Of a stretch of DNA of 64,000 nucleotides, positions 12,445-24,185 are shown in pieces. The DNA is from Hippopus hippopus (taxonomy: Eukaryota; Mollusca; Bivalvia; Cardiida; Cardiidae), in assembly GCA_946811185.2 (NCBI GenBank), contig OX328107.1, positions 42,150,360-42,214,359 on the forward strand. The letters are read 5' to 3'. Each line of letters begins with the position of its first letter. Position 1 is the stretch's first letter. Below the pieces are notes generated by a model. That model was not told where the DNA came from, did not search any database, and saw nothing but the letters and a program-made list of their open reading frames with translations. The position numbers and the translations under genes were made by a program.

Positions 12445-12672
12445 TTATTTCAGACTGAGGCAGCGGTCCTGCGTGGTAAAGTGTAGCACTCGTTACCTGG
12501 AGGCCCCGGGTTTGAGCCTCACTGGATCCACTTGGTCTTTCGTTCAGTCTTTCGGGAGTGTCTATAGACAAATCAAGCCTAGTATTGGTGAAATCCAGGA
12601 TAAACATGAATGTGTGAGCTGTCGCCGTGACATGACTGAAATAATGTTGAAAGCAGTATAAAAAACCATTCA
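12445..12672 (+). mobile_element. SINE family 2 (tRNA-headed, Meta-like tail)
   Basis: Head GTCCTGCGTGGTAAAGTGTA with GGGTTTGAGCCTC B-box. The tail TGTCGCCGTGACATGACTGA then ATGTTGAAAGC and CATTCAATCA resembles bivalve SINEs. Confidence 0.8.
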
Positions 12673-12857
12673 ATCACCTTGCGAAGGTACTAATGAAATT
12701 GAAAGTTTGAGCTCAAACTCAATATGGCATGGACTCAAATTCTTATAAGCACTGGCCCAATGGTAGCGTCGCGATGCGGGTAGTTTCAAAGTTTGACACC
12801 GCTTATCACGATATTCGAACTCGGAACCTTCAATATGAGAGACCAACGCTGTACCCC

Positions 12858-13567
12858 CTACTTCTTTACAAAACGACAAAATGATCCACTGGTCCCAATT
12901 CAAAGCAGGTGCAGACGTCAAATAAATCGTGGCTCACAAAACTAAATTTTTCCCTAAAAGGGGCAGAAATCAATGTGGGGAAAAAGAGAAAATGCTGGTT
13001 ACCAGCATTTTCTCCTTTTACCACAATGTTTTTAAAAGCCTTTTTCTTCACCGGCTCGTTAAAAGGCCCACGTAACTGTCTGCCACTATTCTTATCGAGT
13101 ACTCGTGGACTCGGCGGATGTTAGTATCTTGTCACGTTGTATTAAATCCTTATCAAACTACAAAATTTTGGACTTGTTAAATTTGAAAGGATTTACAGAC
13201 GACAAAATTAAATTGGGCTAAAATGATTAGAACTGTCTTTAAAAAAAAAAAGAAAAGAAAACACCGTGAGAAAATGAGAAAAATGCTGTTTACCAGCATT
13301 TTCTCTTTTTCCCACAAGGCTTTCGACAGGGTTGTTAAAATTCGGGATTGTGTGGTGAAGGTTCAAATCCTTACCAAACTATTCCTAGTTTCAACAACCC
13401 TGAAGAAGAGGTCTTTTGAAAGCATTGTAGGAAACAAGGAAAATGCGGCCAGGTAACGAGCATTACCTCCCTTTCTCACATTTTGATACCCCTCCAAAGA
13501 CAATTTCCATTTTTTGAATCACATTTTAATTGTCGTCTGCAAATGCTTTGAATTTGGGAGAGTCTTA
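12858..13567. mobile_element. Three consecutive family A copies
   Basis: 12858-13064 (-), 13142-13365 (-) and 13364-13567 (+) lie almost end to end. A family C element follows directly. Confidence 0.8.
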
Positions 13568-13577
13568 GGTTTATACA

Positions 13578-13795
13578 ATTAATGCATTTGCAAAAAGTTT
13601 CGACATATGTCAGCCTGCGCGGACTGCGCAGGCTGACATAGGTCGAAACATTTGCTATTGCTCAATTTACTACATGTTCAAGGATCAGCTTACCCCATGA
13701 TTCAGTCGGTTGTTAGATAAAATAGATTTATAGATCCATAGTTATCTGATGACTTGCTTAGTATGCATGCATTAAACGCCCCTTTTTGTAGCGCG
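13578..13795 (+). mobile_element. Family C copy
   Basis: Perfect inner palindrome GTCAGCCTGCGCGGACTGCG and following; outer ends worn. Confidence 0.8.
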
Positions 13796-14074
13796 CCGCT
13801 CTTATTTTTTTTATTTAACTATCATTGTATAAGGGCAGAAGGACAGAGTTTAAGGTTCAAGCTGTCCAACTGGTATTTGGCCCCGCGTGATTTTACATTA
13901 TATTGTACAATGATTATTGTTTTATATAATCATGATTGGGAACCTACAAAACATTTCCTCATCTGATCGACCTTTTTCTAATCTAGTATCGAACCAATTT
14001 TGAAAACACGGTATCGAGCAAACTATATTTGACGTATATTTATTTACTGTATTTAAAACTTTAGTTCATTTTGA

Positions 14075-14494
14075 TTGATAAAAATAATTTTCAAAGATCT
14101 ATTCAAGGCACCTATTCTAAATTTGTTAAACACGGAAATGGATCAAACAACATACAGGGCAGGGTGTGGAATGTCTTTATCCGACTACATATCCTACATA
14201 TCCCAAACAGTCGCCGGACAAGTAGATTTTTCTATTCCACCTGTCCAAGGGCAAATCACATTAAAAAAATATCAGAGCCGACAATTAAGACCACCCATAA
14301 GTTTTCTAGGCAAACAAACAGCAAACTTTAGAAAGGAAAAAACAACAGACAAAGAGCAGACTCTTTGTAGCCGTTTGATTTACACCATTACATTACAATA
14401 TGGTCTTCCTATGGGTGGGCGACAAGATATATCGATAAAAACAGAGAATTGTGTGTCAAGTGAGAGAAAAAATTCTCCCCTCCTGATTGATTGA
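14075..14494 (+). CDS. Unrecognised 139-codon open frame
   Basis: This is one of the longest frames outside the recognised genes. It is hydrophilic, with no motif, signal or membrane segment that I recognise. It has no splice sites of note. It may be chance or part of an old element. Confidence 0.15.
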   Translation: MIKIIFKDLFKAPILNLLNTEMDQTTYRAGCGMSLSDYISYISQTVAGQVDFSIPPVQGQITLKKYQSRQLRPPISFLGKQTANFRKEKTTDKEQTLCSRLIYTITLQYGLPMGGRQDISIKTENCVSSERKNSPLLID

Positions 14495-14599
14495 GTGACT
14501 AAGATCAATGTTCATTTGTTTGACCTTGTTCTTGTCTCCTCGATTCTCAATTGATCAGTTGGTTGTTAAATTGATTGAATTTGCTTTTATTTATCGTCG

Positions 14600-14880
14600 C
14601 CACCGGTTGCCAATATGGGCGACATCCCCATGAAGGCTGTCAGTTTTGTCACGGGGGATAGTGCAAGATACATGACGAAACCTATCCAAAGTTACGCCTG
14701 GTTCCTTAACGTGCTCGGTGTATAGCACCGTCATACGGGTCCTCGGTTTAATATCTCACCTGAAAGACTATTAGTAATTTTATATGGCCAGCCGTGGGGC
14801 TCGAACCCACACCCTCAAGTGACCCAAGACTTGATGTTTACAAGTCCTACACTCCACCACTGAAGCTATGCGGGCTAGTC
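14600..14880 (-). mobile_element. SINE family 3 (tRNA-headed)
   Basis: Minus-strand head GCCCGCATAGCTTCAGTGGT with GGGTTCGAGCCCC B-box; the 3' end is CCATATTGGCAACCGGTGGC. Confidence 0.78.
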
Positions 14881-14907
14881 AATTGATTGTTAAAACTCTA
14901 CGATACT

Positions 14908-15069
14908 AAACTCTTACCACAATATCCTGCCATGTAAGGACCTTAAGAAAGAAGGCCTTTAAAAACACTGTGGAACAAGGAGAAAATGCTGGTAACATTT
15001 TATTAAGTCCTCTGCAATTGCTTTACATTTAGACCAGTGTAAATTTTTTGTCTTTTGGAAAAGAATTAA
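14908..15069 (+). mobile_element. Family A copy, right hairpin arm deleted
   Basis: GAGAAAATGCTGGTAAC is followed directly by the 3' flank, ending in TTAA. Confidence 0.7.
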
Positions 15070-15164
15070 TTCAACATAGTAAGTCCCTACCCCACCCACT
15101 TGGCTGCGATAATTATTGCTGTGAAATAGAATGTAGAAAATCCTCAGATAGCTGAAATGCCATA

Positions 15165-15215
15165 CAAACAGACAGTGTGGATTTAGGATCAGACTGCACG
15201 TTCTGTGACAAATTT
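15165..15215. mobile_element. Family B core fragment
   Basis: ACAGTGTGGATTTAGGATCA and CTGCACGTTCTGTG; truncated. Confidence 0.55.
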
Positions 15216-15235
15216 TTCATCTGGAATGTCGTATT

Positions 15236-15395
15236 GTTCAGTATTTGTTTGTTTGTTTGTTTGTTTAATGCTGAACGCCATTTTTATCATAATTTCAGTC
15301 ATATCGCGGTAAACAGTACACCCATCATGCTTTCCTGTAATTTCTTTTACAGGTGCTTCACAATAATCTTTCAAGCCACTAGCTACATATCGAAA
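15236..15395 (-). mobile_element. SINE family 1, 3' part
   Basis: A GTTT microsatellite tail, then TTTCAGTCATATCGCGGTAA. Confidence 0.6.
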
Positions 15396-15468
15396 AAAAA
15401 TGGTCTGCGGTATACGTTTGTTTTGCCGAATAATTAAAAAAATATGATTTCATGGACTAGTATACAAC

Positions 15469-15469
<1 letters not shown>

Positions 15470-15501
<32 letters not shown>
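15470..15501. repeat. CT microsatellite
   Basis: An uninterrupted CT run. Confidence 0.9.
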
Positions 15502-15503
<2 letters not shown>

Positions 15504-15582
15504 ATTTGCTCGCTCACTCTCTTAACACAAATCATGAGCAGGAAATAAAGTTTAACAATTGAAATAAATGTGCGTTCATTAT

Positions 15583-15809
15583 CTAACTCTTTATCAGCTA
15601 GTAAAAATAGACTACTTCATTTCTAAAGCTTCTGTAGACAACAAATTATTTGTGCCTCAGTTGACAGAATTTATCTTTTGGAAGGGAAGAAAACGTTGTG
15701 GGAAAAAAGAAAATGTTGATCACCAGCATTTTCTCCATTTCCCACAACGTTTTCCAAACCCTTAGTTTCAAGGGTTGTCAAAACAAGAGATTGATTGGTG
15801 AAAGGTTAA
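15583..15809 (-). mobile_element. Family A copy with paired arm changes
   Basis: The outer arms read AAACGTTGTGGG and CCCACAACGTTT. The G and C changes pair with each other against the reference ATTG/CAAT. Confidence 0.8.
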
Positions 15810-15916
15810 TTAAAACGCGCTCACGAACGTATTCGTGTTCTTTCTTAGGGTAATCATAATGTGTGCCATTGTCAAAGGTCACTTCAAGTTTGCTTCCTGA
15901 ATTAATGATTGCCCTC

Positions 15917-16050
15917 GTACATACGTACATACATACATACGTACATACATACGTACACACATACACACATACATACATACATACATACATACACACGTAA
16001 GTACATAGATACAGGTACATACATACATACATACATACATACATACATTA
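15917..16050. repeat. ACAT/ACGT microsatellite
   Basis: ACATACAT with scattered ACGT and ACAC variants. Long open frames on the minus strand here are artefacts of the repeat. Confidence 0.9.
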
Positions 16051-16109
16051 TTTGTCGAATCAGAAGTTATATTAAAGTTGTTTTGTAATTTTCTGCCCCT
16101 TCCCTTACA

Positions 16110-16465
16110 GCTGGTGTAACTCAAGGATCAATTCTTGGTCCGATACCTTTCTTCTTTTTTCTTAATGACATTTCTAGCAAACTTTCAAGTTTCATGAGAC
16201 ATTTTGCTAATGATAACTCATTGTAAAGCTTTGCTTCATCAGTTCTGATATTGAAAAAATTAAAAATCATTAGCTATATACAACAGCTTGTTGGGCTTAA
16301 CAATGGCTAGTACTCTATAATAAATAAAACAATTGCATTTTTTCTCAGTGAAGACAAGCAACAGACTAAGTAATCATTCAGTTATTAAACGGCACCGCAA
16401 TTCCATTCGTTACCACATTATAAATATCTTGGAATTTGGTTAAGCACGGGTTGTCAATAAAATGC
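16110..16465 (+). pseudogene. Non-LTR retrotransposon reverse-transcriptase fragment
   Basis: The frame from 16110 reads AGVTQGSILGPIPFFFFLND, the RT GxxQGSxLGPxLF motif, then FANDNSL in place of the catalytic ADD box. After stops it continues with a YKYLGIWLS stretch at 16410-16440, like the post-RT HLGL motif. The Asp substitution and several stops show it is dead. It resembles the RT of animal LINEs; the clade is uncertain. Confidence 0.8.
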
Positions 16466-16527
16466 GAATGTAGTAAACATAACATAGTAGTCATCAAAAT
16501 TGTTATTGTTGAAGAAGAGATCAAAAT

Positions 16528-16739
16528 TTAACCCTTAACCTACTTAATAAGTGAAATGAATCTTTCAAGCCAAAAGTAAAAACCCAAATTTTGCCGTTTC
16601 AAAGCTATTTTGGGGGGAAATATATCTCCTTATCGGACAGTGTAGATCCAAGATCAGACTGCACGTTCTGTGCAGTCTGATCTGGATCTAAACTGTTCGC
16701 AAAAGGTCCTTGAGTAGCGCTTAGCAACCTAAGGTTTAA
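16528..16739. mobile_element. Family B copy
   Basis: TTAACCCTTAACCTACTT to CAACCTAAGGTTTAA, with a full palindrome. Confidence 0.85.
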
Positions 16740-16904
16740 GGTGAACAGAGGAGCTTGGCTTAAATGCACTGCACCTATTATTTAATACACGTCGATAGTG
16801 TGGGACGAATGTTTTAATTCCTGTTATATCTAAGAACCTGTCCAAAAATACATAGTGTGGGTGGGGGGAACGTTACAGGACCAACTTGTTCGACTTCAAT
16901 AGAT

Positions 16905-17110
16905 AAATTGTTGACCGAATGTGTCGAAATATTTTGCTTTTAGTAAATTTTCTTCATGTCCAAGGACCATTCTACCTCATGTATCTGCCGATTGTTAGAC
17001 AAGATAGATTTTATGGGTCCATAATTATGTGATGACTTGCTTGGTATAATGCATCACGGAGATGCACTTAATTTAACTCCTCATTTGTCAGATCATGGCC
17101 CAAATATCAA
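16905..17110 (+). mobile_element. Family C copy, 5' part lost
   Basis: It starts after the palindrome at TGTCGAAATATTTTGC; the 3' end has AGATCATGGCCC. Confidence 0.7.
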
Positions 17111-17404
17111 TGCATTACTTTTCTTTAATTTAATCATACCAGACAGAGATTATAGATCTATCTTATTTTTTTCAACCATACATGAATTTAGAAAGAAATC
17201 GAACTGATTTGAATAAAATAAATGAAAGTCCATCTCTTGACCAATCAAAGTTATTTCTTTCTGCCTCAAACCTGAGAAGTCTCTATCGCTCGTTCTTTAT
17301 ATATCTATAATAGATTTGTTGATTCCTACTGATAAATATAGTATTATAAAGGTAATTAATTGTATCTTGTAACGTTTTGAGTTACGTTGTTACTTAGTTG
17401 CTAA

Positions 17405-17455
17405 AATTATACGTACATACGTACGCACGGGCAGGTAGGCAGGCAGGCAGGCTAT
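17405..17455. repeat. ACGT then GCAG microsatellite
   Basis: ACGTACATACGTACGCACGG and GGCAGGCAGGCAGGC. Confidence 0.75.
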
Positions 17456-17474
17456 TGACTAACTGACAGAAATT

Positions 17475-17708
17475 ATGAGTACTCTGAATGTAGAGCTTTT
17501 TCTTCACCGTAAAAACAAATTATTGCAACGAAGAAAGGTAGGTGTCTTAATGAGTATCACACGTGACTTAATTCGCCAAGTAGGTCTTTTTGAACGTGGC
17601 AACGGTAGAAGGTTGAAACCAGACAACATAGTTCACAGAATGTTTAACACCGTAAAGAAACTGGGCGAAATGTTTCACAGAAAATCGATAATGACGTTGG
17701 CGTCATGA
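17475..17708 (+). CDS. Unrecognised 77-codon basic open frame
   Basis: The frame is strongly basic (RKNKLLQRRKVG, GNGRRLKPDN), starts 16 bp after a GCAG microsatellite tract and has no recognised homologue. Treat it as a possible small ORF only. Confidence 0.15.
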   Translation: MSTLNVELFLHRKNKLLQRRKVGVLMSITRDLIRQVGLFERGNGRRLKPDNIVHRMFNTVKKLGEMFHRKSIMTLAS

Positions 17709-18607
17709 ACGTAACTGATTCACGCTACTAACGTCATAGTCGAAGAATAAAGCTTCTTTTCTACACTATTTTTAACATGGAGATATAAAGCTTTTGTTTT
17801 TGCCGTAAGACGTTATTTCACTCGTGAACAAAAAAAATAACATTTCTGAAAATACACTTCACTTACAAAAAACAAACGGCTAACCGTGCTATTTACGTTA
17901 AGTAAACAAACGGTAGCAGGAATTATGGGCGAGCGTGTATTCTTAGAGTAGAAATACGACTGGTTCAAGGAAAAATTGGGCTGAAAAAGTAAACTATTTT
18001 TAGAGCACAAAACATTCGCCCGTTTAACGTCAAAATGAGAACTATTTACATGCATTAAGAATATTTTAATTCAGATTTTTCAGGGCATTTACATAACTAT
18101 TTTAATCATTATATTTGTGTCAACTTGCTTGTCGGTCACGGTACAATGGACGCTTTCAGTTATTTTTGAACGCAATTTGGATCAAGATCAGGGGTGCCTT
18201 TCACTAGATGCGTACGCATGATATTTGCTTACGCAGTTTTTGTAAGCAAGCATCGAGTCTGAAAATAAGTTTCCTTGAACTGTAAAACTTTTGATTAAGT
18301 AATTGCATAACTCTACACCATTTCATATCTTTGGGTAAAGCAGGGATCGTACGTGTGTATATTCAATCCAAAAAAAATGCGTAAATCTACGCAGTTTAGT
18401 GAAAGGTACCCCAGAACTCCAGTCTGCTTTTCGGCTCTGCACTGTCCGATAAATTGTGAAATTCTGACACAACACCCCCACCCCAACCCCACCCCTACAC
18501 CCACAAAAAAAAAAGGGGGGGGTAAAAATAGGAAAAAAGGGATTTTTCCCCCTCTAGATAATCAATGCTACATACTACATATTTTTGCGCTGAAATCCGA
18601 AATCGGA

Positions 18608-19034
18608 AAACAAAAATATAGACTTGTCCAAATTTAAAACATTTGTAGACTAAAACTTAAATTTGGCTAAAATTATGTTATCTTTTTTTGAGAGAGTAGA
18701 AGGCAAGATATGAAAAAAAGAAAATATTGGTAACCATATTTCTCTCCTTTTCCCACGTTTTCAAAAGCTTTCATCCTTTGGGTCAAGAAAATACTGGATT
18801 CTTTGCCAGAGGGTTTGATCCTGCGTCAAACAATCCTTAACGGCCCTTAAAAAAATAAGCATTCGAAAACATTGTGGGAAAACGAGAAATGCTGATAACC
18901 ATCATTTTTTCCTATTACCACAATGTTTTCTATCTTTCCGAAGACAAATTCAAATTTCTGAGTCACATTTATGTTGTCGTCTGCATTTTTTTCAAGTTTG
19001 ACATGTCTAGAATTTCGTCATCTGGTAAGGGCTT
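18608..19034. mobile_element. Two family A copies, opposite orientation
   Basis: 18608-18814 is (-) and 18818-19034 is (+), meeting near 18815 at their CCCTTT-type ends. Confidence 0.75.
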
Positions 19035-19251
19035 CAAAGGGTCAAATTAAAGAGAAAAAAAAACGGGGCAAATTTTAGCTCTTTATCTGTGACAGTTGTA
19101 TACGTGATTGGTTACAACCTTGGCGTGAAGCGAATATAGGTCTTATGCACTTGTCAAATGAACACAGCCTGCTGACGTTCCGAGTGCTTGAATCGTCTCC
19201 CGCCAAAAAATGTGACTGATATAACATGAAAAACAACTCGCATGTCTACAC

Positions 19252-19466
19252 TTAACGCTTCAAGTACCTTTCACAGCTATAATGATTTTTGCGGCTGGTG
19301 TAGATCAAGATCAGACTGCACAAAACGTGCAGTCTGATCTTTGATCTACACTATCCGCTTAACTTAAATTCCATGGACACAAAAGCGACCATCAACTTGC
19401 TATTGATTGGGTCTTATTCTTAGTGCGATTTTGTCTGTTGGATTTATTCGGCACTTTATGGGTTAA
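19252..19466. mobile_element. Family B variant (CGCTTCAAG ends)
   Basis: TTAACGCTTCAAGTACC to GGCACTTTATGGGTTAA around the usual core; flanks unrelated to the main subtype. Confidence 0.75.
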
Positions 19467-19484
19467 TGCAACAAGCCTTGACTC

Positions 19485-20137
19485 ATCACAGACCACAAAA
19501 AATTAGACCCCCTCCAAATTGAAAGCATTTGCAGACGACAAAATAAGTGTTGCTGAAATAATAAACTATGTCTCTGAAAGGATAGAAAACATTATGGGAA
19601 AAGGAGAAAATGCTGGTTACCACGATGTTTTCGAAAGGCTTCTTCGTCAAGGTCGTTAAGACACGGGATTGTGTGGTAAAAGGTTAATCAAAAGACAGAA
19701 TTAGACCCGCTAAACTCCAAATTCAAAGCACTTGCAGACGATAGAATCAGTATTGCCAAAAATGATGAGCTGTGTCTCTTAAAGGATAGTAAACGTTGTA
19801 GAAAAAGGGGAAAAGCTGGTTACCAACATTTTCTCCTTTTCCCACGATTTATTCAAAAGTCTTCTTTCTCAAGGTCTTAAAAACTCGGGAATGTGTAGCA
19901 GATCTAAATGGTTAATCAAAAGACAAAAAAAAAAAACACACATCAAAATTGTAAGAATTAGCAGATGACAGGCTCAGTAGTGCTCAAATGATGAATTTCT
20001 GTCTGTGAAAGGATAGAAAACATCGTGGGAAATGGAGAAAATGCTGGTTACCAGCATTTTCTCCTTTTCCCACGATGTTTTCAAAAGCCGTCGCCCTAAG
20101 GGTCGATAAAACTCGGAGTCGTTTTGTAAAGGGTTAA
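19485..20137 (-). mobile_element. Three tandem family A copies
   Basis: 19485-19687, 19688-19915 and 19916-20137 are all reverse, joined at TTAA. The last has a palindrome (20016-20082) with paired CATCGTGGG/CCCACGATG arms and a single interior mismatch. Confidence 0.85.
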
Positions 20138-20365
20138 TTAAGAGAAATGCTGACGCATAAATTAACTCCTGACATCTATGATCTAAATACGATGAAACAA
20201 AACTTAAAAAATTACTGCGGCAAATTATATATAAAGAGCAAGTTGCTCCTATAAGACAGCGAAAACAGAATTTAAATATAGACTTGTGAAGTAATCAGCT
20301 GATTCTATACGAATATTAAAACGAAAATTGAACAGTAAGTTTGAAAAAATATGATATATATATGT

Positions 20366-20410
20366 TTTTTATTTATTTTATTTATTTATTTATTTATTTA
20401 TTCATTTATT
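20366..20410. repeat. TTTA microsatellite
   Basis: TTTATTTATTTATTTATTTA. A second TTTA tract lies at 24648-24680. Confidence 0.85.
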
Positions 20411-20439
20411 TTCTTATTTCGTTTAATTCTTTAATAAAT

Positions 20440-20655
20440 TAGCCCTTGTTTTCCGACCCCAACGAAACAGGATTTCGAAAACACTGCAGGAAAAGGAGAA
20501 AATGCTGGTAACTATTATTTTCTGCTTTTTCCTACTTTGTTTTCTGCAGTTCCAAACACAAATCAAATTAATAAACACGCTGATAAGTGGCGTTTCGTCT
20601 GCGAATCCCTTGAATTTGGACAAATCGAAAACTCTGTCGTTTGGTAAAGAGTTAA
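20440..20655 (+). mobile_element. Family A copy
   Basis: The right end is TTTGGTAAAGAGTTAA. The right arm is diverged (CTATTATTTTCTGC). Confidence 0.75.
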
Positions 20656-20700
20656 TTTGATTTTTCGAACATGTCGTCATAAATCGATTACATAATTTGA

Positions 20701-20910
20701 TTAACCCTTAACCTGCTAAAGAAGTTAAATGAAACTTTCAAGCCGATAGTAAAAACCCGAATGTTGCTATTTCAAACTTATTTTTTTGGGGGAAAAACAT
20801 CTTATCGGAAAGTGTAAATCAAGATCAGACTGCACGTTCTGTGCAGTTTGATCTTGATCTACACTGTACGCAATGGCTCATTGAGTCGCACTTAGCAGCC
20901 TAAGTGTTAG
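20701..20910. mobile_element. Family B copy
   Basis: TTAACCCTTAACCTGCT left end; the right end GCAGCCTAAGTGTTAG has lost TTAA. Confidence 0.82.
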
Positions 20911-21340
20911 CGAATTGATCGAAAATAAAGTGTGTTTTGAACAAAGCGCAGCAGCAGTTCTGGTTGGTCCTATGAGGAACTGTAACTGCAGCTACACAAA
21001 TTTTAAAGAATACAATCCATTCTTGTAACGTAGACAAATGACGTAATAAAAACTGTGAGACTTTGTCTGCTTATAGCAATATTAAAGTTTCAACAATTAC
21101 TCTTATCTTGCTCGCATAGCTCAAATTAAAAAAAAAAACACCTTTAAAAAAATGTGTTGTAATAGTTTAACAAAGACAAATATACATTATCAAAGCACCG
21201 TTTGGATATCGTTTTCGGTATTTTTTTTTTCCGTATCTTTACACTTACATAAAAAGAAAATTACTCATTATTTTTACATAGATCTCCATGAAAACTCACG
21301 AAAATTGTTTGCGTTAGTACCTAAGTAAGGCTGGTTATTA

Positions 21341-21480
21341 AAGGAATGAAGAGAACTTTTTTTGTTTTCATGGAGGTATGAAAAAAAAATCACACTGTAT
21401 GAAACCGCGAAACGGTTTCAAACAAAAGTGTAATAAGGTTTTTTTTTCATACCTCCATGAAAACATTATCTTCATTCCTT
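21341..21480. mobile_element. Family J 140-bp hairpin element
   Basis: AAGGAATGAAGAGAACTTTT left mirrors CATTATCTTCATTCCTT right. GTTTTCATGGAGGTATGAAA and its complement lie inside. A small GAAACCGCGAAACGGTTTC hairpin is at the centre. Confidence 0.8.
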
Positions 21481-21899
21481 ATAATTCAATATCACAGACA
21501 ACAAAATATGCACTTGAATAATACTAATTGCTTTTTTTTGTAAATCCAACATTGCGTATTTATTTAATGTCCATTTCATTGATATTTCATAGCGCGGTAA
21601 AACTGCTCGTTTATGACGTAAAAATGACGTAAATTCATGACGTCATTATAGTACTGAACATTTGCAGATTTAGTAGATTTATTATGAAAAGTTCAATACG
21701 CTAAAAGTAAGTTGAAAATAAGATTGTTAGAACCCAGCAAAGTGACAATGAGTTTTAAGTTCTCACTTTGAATTTACTGTTGTATATTTTTTTCAATATT
21801 CAGAGAAAATAAATTTAGCTAGCAATTTGAACTTCCGACTCGATATAAAATTAGAAAGAAAACCATTGTGAAATCTCGTATACAAGTTTGTTTACATTA

Positions 21900-22022
21900 G
21901 TCACTCGTCACAACTCGGCCGATTCCGTACCTACATCTAACCTCGTCTGTATAACGGTCGTTTCCATTTGAACTGCCAATCACGTGATCTTATACATGGC
22001 GGCGCCACTGTCAGTCGTTTAG
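21900..22022. repeat. Dispersed ~125-bp repeat, copy 2
   Basis: Same block as at 2876, differing at a few bases (TCGTCTGTATAACG, ACATGGCGGCGCC). Confidence 0.8.
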
Positions 22023-22649
22023 CAACGACCTCGATGGAGTTATTCACATCTATCTATCTGTCGGTCAAAACTTCAATCGCAATCGATAAACCACGTTAAG
22101 AAGTGAATGTACGAACTGTTTGTCAACTGAAATATAGTTAGAAAGATTTCGATAGAAAATTGAGACTCAAGTTTTCTTTTTTACGAGGAGCCTTACAATT
22201 TTCAGAACGGTAAACCGGCGTATTTCCGGCGATGAAATGTACCGTGTAGGTGCATATCAAGCTACCAGATACAGCCGAGGGAATTAGTGGCTCCCATCAC
22301 CCGAGGTATGCCGAATGTACATTAGTTTGACTGCAAAAGTAGTTCCGGCACTAAAATTTGAAATGAATAAAATTCATTTACTATATACAATACTATACAC
22401 AGATAGAACATACATGTAAACGTACGGACAATTATGAGAAAACACTCCAGTTCTCGTTTTACAGTTAACTCGCTGAAAGAAATATACATAGATCTATATG
22501 AATAGTTCATATCAAAATTCCTATCTTAAAATCTTCATACAAGATAATAAGAATAAAGAGTTTGAAAGGTTTATTTCCCTCAGCCAATTGCCGCACAGAT
22601 TCTTTCACAAACCAGATAAGGTTGCGTAGCAGATAGATATTAAAAGAGA
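22023..22649. other. No recognised feature
   Basis: CATCACCCGAGGTATGCCGAA at 22296 partly matches 5639-5659, hinting at another old repeat. Confidence 0.35.
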
Positions 22650-22863
22650 ACCATGCTCTGGCAAAAGAGGGCTTTATGCATCTTCGTGATGCATCATACC
22701 AAGCAAGCCATTATACAAAAATGGATGCATAAAATCTATTTTGTCTCACAACCGGCTGAACCATGAGGTAGACTGGTCTGTTGACATGCAGAAAATTGAC
22801 CAGTGCGCAGACTGACATGAGTCGATACTTTTTGCAGATGCATTAAGCCTCCATGGCTCAAGT
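22650..22863 (-). mobile_element. Family C copy
   Basis: ACCATGCTCTGGCAAAAGAG to AGCCTCCATGGCTCA; one palindrome arm deleted. Confidence 0.78.
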
Positions 22864-22989
22864 ATATGAAGCAGCTTGGGGAAAAAAACACACTGAGGAA
22901 AGAAGCAATTTTTCAGTGAAACAAGCAAATGCTTCTTATCCCACTATGTTTCCAAAACGATCTCTTCTGTTCGAACGCAATTTGATTGA

Positions 22990-23300
22990 TTGATATTCGT
23001 TTATTTATAGTCGCCTTTGGTTATCCATATGGGCGACGCCCACAGAAGACTATTATTTATGTTACAGGGGGTAGTGCAAGATACAGAACGAAACACATCC
23101 TGAGTTACGCCTGTCCTTTAACATGCGCAGTGTAAAGCACTGTCAAACGGGACCTAGGTTTAAAGTCTCATCCAACAGACTTTTTCTTTTTAAATAATTT
23201 TAGATGGCCAATTGTGGGGACCGAACCCTCACCCTAAAGTGGCCCGAGATTTTACGTTTTACATGTCTCTTGTTCTACCGCTTAAGCTATTAACGCTCCA
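22990..23300 (-). mobile_element. SINE family 3 copy
   Basis: The same 3' end, CCATATGGATAACCAAAGGC on the minus strand; head worn. Confidence 0.75.
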
Positions 23301-23309
23301 ATAGCAGCC

Positions 23310-23650
23310 AAAAGTGAACAATGCAGGTGTTAAAATGCATTTGAATTTAAACCATACCATTTAAAAGTATGGAAATTATTTTGAAGATGACAATCTGTTA
23401 TTGTACGGTCGGCCCAAGTGTTAGTCGCTAGCAGAAAAATTAATTTTAAAAGTAGGTCACAAGTTGCCAGGTCGCTCTATCTTCTTATCATTTTTAACCT
23501 GGTTTTAAATTTCATTTTTCATCGACTAACACTTGGACCGACTGTGCAATAACGGATTGTCATCTTCACAATAACTATCATTGTTTTAAAAGGTATGATT
23601 TAAATTCAAATGCATCCTAACACCCACTTTGTTTACTTTTCGCTGCTTGG
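23310..23650. mobile_element. Family D palindromic element
   Basis: Left AAATGCATTTGAATTTAAAC mirrors right TTTAAATTCAAATGCAT. AGATGACAATCTGTTATTG mirrors AATAACGGATTGTCATCTT. The centre is a CACAAGTTGCCAGGTCGC spacer. Confidence 0.8.
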
Positions 23651-23828
23651 GGCTTTATGGAAAGCAATTTTCTAAGTGGTAGGCCTAATCTTATAAAAGT
23701 CTGACCATCTTCAACTCAGACACCGTCCCTATGTTATCTTTCACTACAAGTACATTCTAGCCTCAATGCATTCCATTGGACATAAGGGGTCCTCGCCAAT
23801 CAGTGGTTAAGGTACTTTGATCCTTTCA

Positions 23829-24050
23829 GTTCTTTACCAGGCGACAAAATTTTAGACTCGTCCAAATTCAAAACAGTCGCAAACGACCGATATTATGTGG
23901 CTCTTATGATGGGATTTGTCTTTGAAAGGTTGGAAAATATTATGGGAAAAGGAGAAAATGCTGATCACCAGCATTTTCTTCTTTTCTCACAATGTTTTCA
24001 AAAGCCGTCCTCCTCAGGTCGTTAAAACCCTGGGTTATGTGGTAAAGGGA
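23829..24050 (-). mobile_element. Family A copy
   Basis: CTTTACCAGGCGACAAAATT to ATGTGGTAAAGGG, with a nearly complete palindrome at ATGCTGATCACCAGCAT. Confidence 0.8.
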
Positions 24051-24185
24051 CAAGAAGTTTGATCCTTCTAATCGGGAAAACCTGGTTCGATCCCAGCTGG
24101 CGGTACTGACGAACATAGTAGTGCCCTTAAGTAAGGCACTGTAGATCCCTGACCTAGAACTGCCAAATATGACCTAGATTTTCTA

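Larger units (their letters stand above)
17111..18607. other. Mostly unassigned
   Basis: Apart from the microsatellite and small basic frame near 17405-17708 and a C/A/G-rich tract at 18477-18525, nothing is identified. Confidence 0.4.

Noticed and set aside
12480..12520. tRNA-like A-box and B-box sequence
   Set aside because: It is a SINE head: no cloverleaf completes, and the body and Meta-like tail follow. The same applies at 14790, 40210, 42500, 57850 and 58750.
15778..16124. Minus-strand frames rich in MYVCMYVC
   Set aside because: Translation of the ACAT microsatellite.
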